Assembly (NCBI GenBank): GCA_016297945.1
Contig: JAEDFR010000077.1
Span: forward strand, 1-11,227
Direction of reading: 5' to 3'
DNA from: Lachnospiraceae bacterium
GTDB taxonomy: Bacteria; Bacillota; Clostridia; Lachnospirales; Lachnospiraceae
Length of the DNA: 11,227 nucleotides
Position 1 is the stretch's first letter, and each line of letters begins with the position of its first letter. The notes under the pieces were generated by a model. The model was given only the letters and a program-made list of their open reading frames with translations. It was not told the DNA's origin and searched no databases. The translations under genes and the position numbers were made by a program. Positions 1-6,675 of this stretch are shown here, piece after piece.

Positions 1-132
1 CAAAACTCAGACTTCGTCTTCAAACAGTTGAAACCGGGCATTATTTTTGTTCGCTATGCCGCTAAGAAAGACACAAAACCTCGTAAAAGCCGGCAGGCAA
101 AGATATATAATTTCTGTTTGGACGACAGGCTA
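1..132 (+). repeat. Right half of a palindromic repeat element, cut by the window edge
   Basis: This stretch matches 8595-8727 almost base for base: I count eight mismatches and one single-base gap over about 132 bases. It begins inside the central loop of the element (loop hairpin AGAC-ttc-GTCT at 11-21), then carries the TTGAAACCGGGCATT arm and the shared distal part ending in GGACGAC. The left arm, if present, lies outside the window. The two copies diverge right after GGACGAC (AGGC here, TTGC in the other), so that point is probably near the element edge. No protein is supported here: the sequence is conserved as DNA or RNA structure and the reading frames across it are incidental. Confidence 0.85.
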
Positions 133-313
133 TGTCCCCAAAGTTGCGAATAATAAAAAGTGAGAAGCATGGGCAGAGAAAAACGTCTGCAATTAAGGTC
201 AAAAGCGCAATATATTCGCGTTTTTACATGTTGATTTCGCCACGCCCACGGCGATATAAGGGAGAAATTTGATAATTGTAGATTTGTAAGGGGGTTTTTC
301 GTATGCGGTGATA
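133..313. other. Non-coding region upstream of carbamate kinase, no gene seen
   Basis: I see no credible gene here. A minus-strand open frame covering 54-332 has no ribosome binding site and runs into the repeat. Small hairpins are possible: TCGCC/GGCGA around an 8-base loop near 237-254, and AAAAACG/CGTTTTT enclosing a GCG...CGC stem near 180-226, the latter followed by T residues. The second could be a weak terminator for a gene to the left of the window, but it is not strong. Confidence 0.4.
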
Positions 314-342
314 TTGCGAAAGAAGGCTTCATTTGCTATACT
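314..342 (+). promoter_or_regulatory. Sigma-A type promoter with extended -10 for carbamate kinase
   Basis: A TTGCGA -35 box (314-319) and a TATACT -10 box (337-342) are separated by 17 bases, and a TG at 334-335 gives an extended -10 (TGCTATACT). Transcription would start near 349, leaving an untranslated leader of about 60 bases before the ATG at 412. A purine-rich ribosome binding region (AGGCAGGTAGG, 398-408) follows. Confidence 0.7.
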
Positions 343-411
343 AAGGTGTGAGTAAAATGATACTTTGATACGATCAAAATTTGAAAAGAAACAAACAAGG
401 CAGGTAGGATT

Positions 412-1347
412 ATGAGCAAGAAGAAAGTAGTTGTTTCATTAGGTCATCAGGCATTAGGACATACAATTTCCGAACAGTGGGATGCCGTAAAAGATACGGC
501 AAGAGCGTTGGCTGATTTAGTTGAGGCTGATTATCAGTTGACAATTACACACAGTAATGGACCGCAGATTTCCATGATTCACAAGGCGATGACAGAGTTG
601 CGTCGTATTTATATTGATTACAGTCCGGCGCCGATGTGTGTATGTTCTGCTATGAGTCAGGGCTATGTCGGCTACGATATTCAGAATGCATTAAAAGCAG
701 AGTTGTTATCAAGAGGTATTTCAAAGCCTGTCAGTACGATTTTGACGCAGGTTACGGTTGACCCTTATGATGAGGCCTTTTATGAGCCACAAAAGCTTTT
801 AGGTCGCTATATGAGTGCCGAGGATGCAGAAATTGAAGTGAAAAAGGGCAATTATGTGCAGGAGATACCTGGTAAAGGTTTCAGACGTGCCATTGCTGCA
901 CCAAAGCCTATCGATATTGTGGAAATTGATACAATCCGTTTACTTGCAGATGCCGATCAGGTAGTCATTGCCTGTGGCGGCGGCGGAATTCCCGTAATTG
1001 AGCAAAAGCATGCTTTAAAAGGCGCTTCAGCCGTTATTGAAAAGGATTGCATTGCAGGTAAATTGGCAAGTGATTTAAAAGTCGATCAGCTCATTATATT
1101 AACAAGCGTTGATCAGGTATATATCAATTTTGGAAAAGAGAATCAGACCGGTATTGATAAGATGAATTTGGAGCAGGTTAAGGCTTATATCGAGGCAGGA
1201 GAATTTGGGAAAAATGATATGCTGCCCAAGATGGAGGCTGCTCTTTCTTATCTTACCAAGGTTCCGACAGGAAGTGTTTTAATTACTTCCATTGACAAAG
1301 CAGCACAGGCCATTAAGGGAAAAGCCGGTACGTTAATTACGGTGTAA
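412..1347 (+). CDS. arcC: Carbamate kinase (clostridial GHxALG variant)
   Basis: Carbamate kinase interconverts carbamoyl phosphate plus ADP and carbamate plus ATP in the cytoplasm. In fermenters it is the ATP-yielding last step of arginine deiminase or purine/ureide breakdown. The 311 residues match the usual family length. Visible family motifs are SNGPQ (48-52), SQGYVGYD (82-89), TQVTVDP then EAF (112-123), the glycine-rich ACGGGGIP (187-194), EKD (210-212) with downstream LTSVDQVYINFGKENQ (230-245), and LPKMEAA (271-277). Two canonical positions differ: the usual GGNAL loop is GHQAL (11-15) and HGNGPQ is HSNGPQ (47-52). I recall similar GHxAL forms in other clostridial carbamate kinases, so this is probably a clade variant rather than a dead enzyme. 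No ornithine transcarbamylase or arginine deiminase gene is adjacent, so the carbamoyl phosphate source is unknown. The gene seems monocistronic, with its own promoter and terminator. Confidence 0.95.
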   Translation: MSKKKVVVSLGHQALGHTISEQWDAVKDTARALADLVEADYQLTITHSNGPQISMIHKAMTELRRIYIDYSPAPMCVCSAMSQGYVGYDIQNALKAELLSRGISKPVSTILTQVTVDPYDEAFYEPQKLLGRYMSAEDAEIEVKKGNYVQEIPGKGFRRAIAAPKPIDIVEIDTIRLLADADQVVIACGGGGIPVIEQKHALKGASAVIEKDCIAGKLASDLKVDQLIILTSVDQVYINFGKENQTGIDKMNLEQVKAYIEAGEFGKNDMLPKMEAALSYLTKVPTGSVLITSIDKAAQAIKGKAGTLITV

Positions 1348-1414
1348 GATATTTTCTGTATGTCCGAAGCAAGTGATTAACATGCAAGAATAAAATATAA
1401 ACAAATGAAACAGT

Positions 1415-1448
1415 AAGTGCCATAACAGCTAGAGTTGTTATGGCACTT
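1415..1448. terminator. Bidirectional hairpin terminator between convergent genes
   Basis: A perfect 13-bp inverted repeat, AAGTGCCATAACA (1415-1427) and TGTTATGGCACTT (1436-1448), encloses an 8-base loop. T-rich sequence (ATTTTA) follows on the plus strand and a shorter T-containing run (ACTGTTTCATTTG) follows on the minus strand. It lies 67 bases after the carbamate kinase stop and 9 bases before the stop of the convergent membrane-protein gene, so it can serve both. Confidence 0.85.
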
Positions 1449-1457
1449 ATTTTAAGT

Positions 1458-4400
1458 CTACCGATCCAAAGTTATTGTATGCAGTGTAATATGCAGTAAA
1501 TCTGCTTCTGACGTGTTGAGAACGCCTTGATCAAACGATGCAGAGAAAAGCAGACCGTTAGCCTGTGCTACTTGTACATCCTGTTCTTGCTCCGGTGGTT
1601 GGTTGAGTATCGTTGAATCATAAAGATTGATGGTAAAACTGTCAATATCGGATAAGAGCCAGCAGGCATTCATGCCGATTGGAATCAGAAGCTTTCCGTC
1701 GCCGTATTGGCAGGTCACTTTGCTGCCGTCATATTTTTTTTCTTCTGCATCCAGCCACTCTATGGAAACTTGTAAATTGGAGCGTTCATTTTTACAGAGC
1801 GTTTGGCAGAGTGCCTGTAGTTTTTGGTCATCAAATTCCAGATAAAGCGCATCGTAACTTATTTTGGGTATTGAATTAACCTCCTGAATAGCAATGCCTT
1901 CCTGTAAAACATGGTTATCTAAAAAGCTTTGATAGGAATTGCCAAAGGATGCTGCACTTAATCCGAAATCGGTAGGAGCAGTGCTTTGGCGGTAATCATC
2001 GGATTGTATAACCAGATTTGATTCAACGAGTTTTTCATACAGGTCCGGAGGATAAAATGCGTTGTCGTTTTGGCAATAAACATATCCGGCATCCAACATA
2101 AAGCGGAAAATGTAATAATCATATTCGGGTTGGATATAGAATACAACCGGCAGATGGTCAGGATTGGAATTCCATATCCTTTGTTGGGCTTTTAGGCTTC
2201 GCGCAGCGGGAATATAGCCGGTTCCGTAGCATTTGACGCCGAGGTAATCGAAAAAGCCCTGTCCGTCAAAAGCCATATAGGATACATCGTCAGACACTTT
2301 CTCACATTTTTCTATGACAGAAGCATATTCTTCAATATAATGAATTTGGTCGGCAACCATAAAGCCACGACCAAGCAATTCCTGATAGCGTTCGGACAGA
2401 CCGGTATCTTCGGATTTTAAAAAAGTCCCAGGAACGGTATAGTAGGCAAATAACTTTGCGCCGTCGTCCATGACCATCTGGCTTTCTCCATCGGGATATA
2501 CCCAGAGATCGGGATTTTTGGTTTCTGAAACCTGTGCATACAAAAGCATGGGAAGCGAGAGACAGAAGCCAATAAATAGATAATATTTACAAGCTATGAA
2601 ATATTTAAAAGAATTGACTTTCCCAGAATCATTCGCTTCAAAAGCCACTTTCTCAGAATTATTCGCTTCAAAAGTCATTTTCTCAGAAACATTTTCCACA
2701 GAATCCATTTTTTCAGTATTACATCTAAATTTAAATATAGAAAAAAGAAACTCCTTTTTGGATAATAAATGAACCGGAAGATATATTCCGATTATGGCAG
2801 CCAAAATTGGTCCGGTACGTGAAAGAAGCTTTCCGATATCGGCGCGCACAAGTGTATAGGTATATGAAATTACAAGTGTTATAATTCCGGCAAGTAAAAT
2901 CAAACAATTGAAAATGCTCTGATTATTATGTGTAATTTTATCATTTTGCGAATTATCATTTTTTGACATCTCACATTGAGAAATCTGACGCTTTTGTAAC
3001 TTTTGATAATTTCGTATTATCAAACAAATAAAATAAAGAAGCAACCATATGGCAATTGCAGGTAACAGGAAACGAAGCGCCATATAGAGATAGTGACGGA
3101 TGGTTTGATGACCTGTAAGATACGGAAGGAAGTTTTCCGGTGCTGTCTGGTTGGAAAGAGGGATTCCGTCAGCTAAAATTGTTTGAGATGAATAAATTAA
3201 AGTGTGATTTAACATTCTAAACAATAGTGGAAAACTACAGATAATGAGCATGAATAATATCATATAAGCTGCAAAATATAAGATGGATTGCTTTGTTTGA
3301 CCTGATTTTTTCCTCATCACGTTAACTGCCTGCCATATTGCAAGAGGGGAGATTGCAAGGAGTACGGCTGCTCCGAACAACGGATAATATAAGCCGGCTA
3401 AAAAGCTTCCCAAAATGTAGCAGAAAAACCATGCAAGGGGTTTTTCTATGAGCTTTGGCAAGGTAAGAAGTAATAACAAAGGAAGAACCATATACTGACG
3501 GTTATAACATGGCAAGGTAAAAAGGACGGCAAACATCAGAGCCTTTGAGCCGCCTACGTGTTTATAAATAAGGAACATCGTAAGCATGCAAAAGATAACC
3601 ATTGTTATCGATATGGCAGGAGCATAATCTGAGATGGTTCCGTCCAATAAAACATGTTGGATAAACCCACTTACAAAAGGAAATAGTCCGGAGACAGGGG
3701 TGTATGTTTCATAAGCCGTCTGTCCATGTTCAAAAATCTGATTCCAGGGAATCATCTGTTCGCCATGGTGATGCTGATCCGGCTGTGCATACATCGGCGC
3801 CGCACAAAAAGAATGATAGATATAAATCATAGTAGGCGTTACGGCACAAATGATATCTTCTTTTTTTTCTTTCCAGAAACGGAATAGGTGATAGAGCAGG
3901 ACAATAAAGAAAATGGTAGCTAAAATAAAAAAGAACAGGTAATAGCCGGTGGCATATGGAACCCGGATGATGGATTTTTGATAAAAATATTTGTCTATGA
4001 GATAGACGGAAAAAAGTCTCGGAAGAAAGCATTGAAGTAACAAAAGAATACGCTGTGAAAATAGATTATCTTTTTTGGCGCGATCTGCGATACGGATACA
4101 GACAACAAGTACTGTGCCAACCAGAATTGACAGTGCATAAATCTTTTTGGATGAAAACTGAAAACGGGTTGTGAAATGACATCCAATACTTAGTACGGAT
4201 AGTACTGCATAATAAGTAAGCAGATACGTAAAAAGCGTCGGATAGAGTTTTGTTTTTTTCGAAAAAAAACAAAAGAGCACAATCAATAATCCGAAAAACA
4301 GTGGAAAAGAGAATTTCTGATAAATCATCAGATAAACCGGAAACGGAATGACAATTGCACATAAATAGAGCATATGATTATCACCAGAATACTCTTGTAA

Positions 4401-4727
4401 TCTGCGAATGATGTGAGATTGTTTTATGTTTTCCCATGCTTCTGCAAGGGAACCATGAAAAGCAGGTTCTTTTGATGGTGTGCGCATAGTACGCGTTGGA
4501 ACATGCTTTGTTATTAGGGGTAAAAGTAATAGAAAAACGCATAACAAAACAGCTCCGCCGGCCGTGATCAGCCAAAAGAGCGTCAGTTCACCGGATTTAT
4601 TCAGACCGGTTGCTGATACATGTTCTATGATGAAATCTGTAAATTGTGGTGCTGTACCTGAAAAAACAGGCAACAGCTTTAGGCATATAATTGCCGCAAG
4701 CAGGATAACAAGCAATAATGCAAGCAT
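1458..4727 (-). CDS. Large polytopic membrane protein, GT-C glycosyltransferase-like
   Basis: I do not recognise a named gene. The 1089 residues form a membrane protein with many hydrophobic helices (for example 1-20, 48-72, 118-155, 162-182, 198-212, 260-284, 370-388, 396-424, 430-468, 482-504, 545-571, 606-626, 638-656 and 708-731). A C-terminal soluble part of about 350 residues follows and is probably outside the membrane. A loop at 317-323 reads DQHHHGE and is followed by PWNQIFEHGQTAYETYTP (327-344). Acidic/His loops of this kind, followed by a G..xY....P stretch, occur in GT-C type enzymes that use lipid-linked sugars, so a role in surface-glycan transfer is likely but unproven. Start choice is firm: GGAGGAAA (4731-4738) sits just upstream of the ATG at 4727. 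Between helices, residues 671-707 hold a 10-residue tandem repeat and 581-604 an Asn/Gln/Lys-rich linker, suggesting tolerant cytoplasmic loops. It is divergent from another GT-C-like gene. A lipoprotein or polymer flippase-type role cannot be excluded. Confidence 0.75.
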   Translation of the reverse strand: MLALLLVILLAAIICLKLLPVFSGTAPQFTDFIIEHVSATGLNKSGELTLFWLITAGGAVLLCVFLLLLPLITKHVPTRTMRTPSKEPAFHGSLAEAWENIKQSHIIRRLQEYSGDNHMLYLCAIVIPFPVYLMIYQKFSFPLFFGLLIVLFCFFSKKTKLYPTLFTYLLTYYAVLSVLSIGCHFTTRFQFSSKKIYALSILVGTVLVVCIRIADRAKKDNLFSQRILLLLQCFLPRLFSVYLIDKYFYQKSIIRVPYATGYYLFFFILATIFFIVLLYHLFRFWKEKKEDIICAVTPTMIYIYHSFCAAPMYAQPDQHHHGEQMIPWNQIFEHGQTAYETYTPVSGLFPFVSGFIQHVLLDGTISDYAPAISITMVIFCMLTMFLIYKHVGGSKALMFAVLFTLPCYNRQYMVLPLLLLLTLPKLIEKPLAWFFCYILGSFLAGLYYPLFGAAVLLAISPLAIWQAVNVMRKKSGQTKQSILYFAAYMILFMLIICSFPLLFRMLNHTLIYSSQTILADGIPLSNQTAPENFLPYLTGHQTIRHYLYMALRFLLPAIAIWLLLYFICLIIRNYQKLQKRQISQCEMSKNDNSQNDKITHNNQSIFNCLILLAGIITLVISYTYTLVRADIGKLLSRTGPILAAIIGIYLPVHLLSKKEFLFSIFKFRCNTEKMDSVENVSEKMTFEANNSEKVAFEANDSGKVNSFKYFIACKYYLFIGFCLSLPMLLYAQVSETKNPDLWVYPDGESQMVMDDGAKLFAYYTVPGTFLKSEDTGLSERYQELLGRGFMVADQIHYIEEYASVIEKCEKVSDDVSYMAFDGQGFFDYLGVKCYGTGYIPAARSLKAQQRIWNSNPDHLPVVFYIQPEYDYYIFRFMLDAGYVYCQNDNAFYPPDLYEKLVESNLVIQSDDYRQSTAPTDFGLSAASFGNSYQSFLDNHVLQEGIAIQEVNSIPKISYDALYLEFDDQKLQALCQTLCKNERSNLQVSIEWLDAEEKKYDGSKVTCQYGDGKLLIPIGMNACWLLSDIDSFTINLYDSTILNQPPEQEQDVQVAQANGLLFSASFDQGVLNTSEADLLHITLHTITLDR
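2628..2717 (-). repeat. In-frame 30-bp tandem repeat (10-residue units) in the membrane protein
   Basis: Residues 671-700 are three 10-residue units, TEKMDSVENV, SEKMTFEANN and SEKVAFEAND, with a degenerate fourth start (SGKVNSF). At DNA level two neighbouring 30-base units (2617-2646 and 2647-2676 in plus-strand phase) differ at only three positions, all C/T. The unit keeps the frame, so copy number could change without breaking the gene. The charged repeat sits in a loop before the last membrane helix. Confidence 0.85.
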
Positions 4728-4759
4728 AATTTCCTCCGGAATAGATTAAAAGATATAGT

Positions 4760-4793
4760 AAAAGGGTGGAATTATATTTGGTTCTGCCCTTTT
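4760..4793 (+). other. Terminator-like hairpin in the leader of the large membrane protein
   Basis: AAAAGGG (4760-4766) pairs with CCCTTTT (4787-4793), with an inner GAA/TTC pair, and is followed on the plus strand by more T residues. It lies about 33 bases upstream of the minus-strand start codon at 4727. Read on the plus strand it looks like an intrinsic terminator, but no plus-strand gene ends here. It may block antisense readthrough or act as a weak leader structure for the minus gene. Confidence 0.4.
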
Positions 4794-4808
4794 TTTATTT
4801 GTCTGTTT

Positions 4809-4868
4809 TTGATAAAATGAATTTGTCTATTATTACTATAAGTATAATACACCAAAATCTATAATTAA
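4809..4868. promoter_or_regulatory. AT-rich divergent promoter region
   Basis: This 183-base gap between divergent starts must supply promoters both ways. On the plus strand there is a perfect TATAAT (4843-4848), but its nearest -35-like TTGTCT (4823-4828) is only 14 bases away; TTGATA (4809-4814) with TATTAC (4831-4836) at 16 bases is an alternative. On the minus strand TTAATT (4868-4863) and TATACT (4846-4841) are 16 bases apart. The candidate -10 boxes of the two directions overlap, which would make the two genes compete for polymerase. Exact boxes are uncertain. Confidence 0.35.
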
Positions 4869-4910
4869 GTATACGTCATATTTATTTGAAATTAAAGTCG
4901 GAGTATTAAC

Positions 4911-6518
4911 ATGAAATTTGTAGAACAGATTACGAGCTTGCTGTATAAGAAAAAAGAAAGCAAAATGGGTTTTTGGATGGCTGTGCTATTGGCTGTTGTC
5001 ACGGTTATGGCATCTATTTTGTATTTTGTTTTCTTTCCGGATAATCTTATGCATTCAGATATGGCGGCAGAGGTGCTATTATCGAAGCTTCTGGCAGAAG
5101 AAGGCGGATTGATTTCCAAAAACTGGTTTTATTCTACGGAAATCCGCATCGTTTATACGCAGCTTGTGATGACGCCACTCTTTTTATTTTTAAAGGATTT
5201 CGGTGTTGTAAAGTTGATTTCGGTTATTTTTTATGATGTTTTGCTGATGGTCGTTTTTTATTTTGCCGGAAAGGAATTCGGACTGAAAAAAACGAATCTC
5301 TTTTTGGCGATGTCGCTGCTTGCAGCCCCCTTGTCCAATGAATATCTGGATATGATGCTGTTGGGCAATTTTTATACATCACAGGCTATTTGTACGTTTG
5401 GTATGCTTCTGTTTTTTTATCGCGTCGGGGCGAAAAATAAAAATACGGCAATTGCCAGAAAGGCAGCATTATGTATTGTTTCTTTGATACTGGGATTATC
5501 GGGGTTACGCTATCTGGCGAGCCTGTTTGTGCCAATGGTTTTATCAATTCTTTTGGTTTATTTGATTGATGGTAATGAAGAAACGGTTTTGGAAAAAATG
5601 AAATATCCTTTGGCGCAAAAGCTGATTGACTCGATTTTTCTGTGCTTTTTTGCAGGAATTGGTTTTTTGATCAATAAGTTTTATCTATCGGTGCATTACA
5701 GCTTTGACCAGACGCCCATAAGCTTTGTACCAATCAGTGAAGTTCCGAATCGTTTTTTGACTTCTTTTCGTCTGATGGTTGAATTTGTGGGATATCGTGA
5801 AATCGAAGCGGTCACCGGACTTGGCATTGTAAATGTTGTGAAATTTGCATTTTTAGTATTTCTTGTTTATGTGATTGGATTTGTAACCATACACAAAAAA
5901 ACAATGCTGACAATGACACAGAGACTGCTTTTATATTATTTTTATGCGATGTTCTTTATCAATTGGTATATGCTGATTTTTACGGACGTTTTGCAACAAT
6001 ATCGTTATTGGCTTCCGGTTTATATTATTGCCATTATTTTTGTGGGAATTTTTTTGCAAAACGGTGTTTTCGCAACGCCTTTTGTGAAGCCTGTATGCAC
6101 GGCATTGGTCGTTTTGACAGTGCTTTCATCTTTGTACGGAGAGCTGTGGCAGGATACCAAGTACAACGATTGTGCAAAGCGATATGGCTATATGGATTTT
6201 TTGGAAGAGAATGGTTACGATTTTGGGTATGCGACATTTTGGAATGCGGACGTGACGGAGTATCTTTCCAATGGAGAAATACATGTCGGAAATTTAGGCG
6301 GAAACGAAAAAGGCTCCGCACCCTATGAATGGCTGAGCCGGAAAGCATATTATAAAGAAGGATATCATACCGGAAAAACCTTTTTGCTGCTTGCGCGTAC
6401 AGAGGAACCGGCGTTGTTTCAGGGAGACATTACCATCATGACAGACAGCATCAAGGTCTATGAAGATGAATACTATGTCATTTACGAGGGTGAAGGCATG
6501 TATCTGTTTTCTGAATAA
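4911..6518 (+). CDS. Polytopic membrane protein, GT-C glycosyltransferase-like
   Basis: I do not recognise a named gene. The 535 residues contain about ten hydrophobic segments (roughly 21-43, 83-95, 100-119, 128-140, 155-170, 184-219, 238-256, 306-327, 337-358, 367-382, 394-410), ending in a soluble tail of about 125 residues. After the first helix comes a loop with HSDMAAE (48-54), and NWFYSTE follows at 71-77. An acidic residue in the first outer loop is the expected catalytic position in GT-C enzymes such as the GT39/ArnT-like group. A QYRYWLP stretch (363-369) before a late helix also fits that group. The inferred job is transfer of a sugar from a polyprenyl carrier to an unknown acceptor. 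Start: a GGAG ribosome binding site (4900-4903) lies 7 bases before the ATG. The gene is divergent from the 1089-residue membrane protein and upstream, same strand, of a cytoplasmic glycosyltransferase, supporting a shared glycan role. Confidence 0.75.
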   Translation: MKFVEQITSLLYKKKESKMGFWMAVLLAVVTVMASILYFVFFPDNLMHSDMAAEVLLSKLLAEEGGLISKNWFYSTEIRIVYTQLVMTPLFLFLKDFGVVKLISVIFYDVLLMVVFYFAGKEFGLKKTNLFLAMSLLAAPLSNEYLDMMLLGNFYTSQAICTFGMLLFFYRVGAKNKNTAIARKAALCIVSLILGLSGLRYLASLFVPMVLSILLVYLIDGNEETVLEKMKYPLAQKLIDSIFLCFFAGIGFLINKFYLSVHYSFDQTPISFVPISEVPNRFLTSFRLMVEFVGYREIEAVTGLGIVNVVKFAFLVFLVYVIGFVTIHKKTMLTMTQRLLLYYFYAMFFINWYMLIFTDVLQQYRYWLPVYIIAIIFVGIFLQNGVFATPFVKPVCTALVVLTVLSSLYGELWQDTKYNDCAKRYGYMDFLEENGYDFGYATFWNADVTEYLSNGEIHVGNLGGNEKGSAPYEWLSRKAYYKEGYHTGKTFLLLARTEEPALFQGDITIMTDSIKVYEDEYYVIYEGEGMYLFSE

Positions 6519-6533
6519 AGAATAATGATAAAT

Positions 6534-6641
6534 CTCCCTTTTGTTACAATTGTGAATTTATGACTGTTACGTAGTCATAAGTGAGAACGTGTCTGTTGAT
6601 GGATATGCGACTTTCTCAGCCACACAATTATAAAAAGGGAG
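6534..6641 (+). ncRNA. Candidate structured leader RNA or small palindromic element (three-way junction)
   Basis: The gap between the two plus-strand genes can fold into a closed three-helix design. The outer helix pairs CTCCCTTTT (6534-6542) with AAAAGGGAG (6633-6641), and after a small internal loop AATTGTG (6548-6554) with CACAATT (6623-6629). Inside are a perfect 8-bp hairpin TTATGACT/AGTCATAA (6558-6565 and 6573-6580, 7-base loop) and a hairpin TGAGAA/TTCTCA (6582-6587 and 6613-6618), which can extend with CGTGT/ATGCG including G-U pairs. Only three, one and four bases join the helices. A T-run lies at 6650-6657. It does not match a riboswitch consensus I know. It may be a cis-regulatory RNA for the downstream glycosyltransferase or a MITE-like element; I see no clean target duplication. 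Confidence 0.5.
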
Positions 6642-6675
6642 CATGATTTGTTTTTTTATAAATGAGGTGAATGGA

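Noticed and set aside
54..332. Minus-strand open frame of 92 codons
   Set aside because: No ribosome binding site, overlaps the repeat copy and the promoter side of carbamate kinase, and its translation has no recognisable domain.
1627..1879. Plus-strand open frames opposite the large membrane protein
   Set aside because: They are shadows of the 1089-residue coding sequence with no ribosome binding site or domain.
4823..4848. TTGTCT plus TATAAT as a strong plus-strand promoter
   Set aside because: The spacer is only 14 bases, too short for a normal sigma-A promoter, so only a low-confidence promoter region was recorded.
6582..6618. TPP riboswitch suggested by a GAGA-containing stem in the three-way junction
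   Set aside because: The CUGAGA and distal GGAUAAUGCCAGC-type conserved motifs are not present in the right arrangement.
6525..6647. ATGAT flanking both sides of the structured leader as a target-site duplication
   Set aside because: The copies are 4 and 1 bases from the helix ends, so they do not abut the element symmetrically, and five AT-rich bases recur easily by chance.
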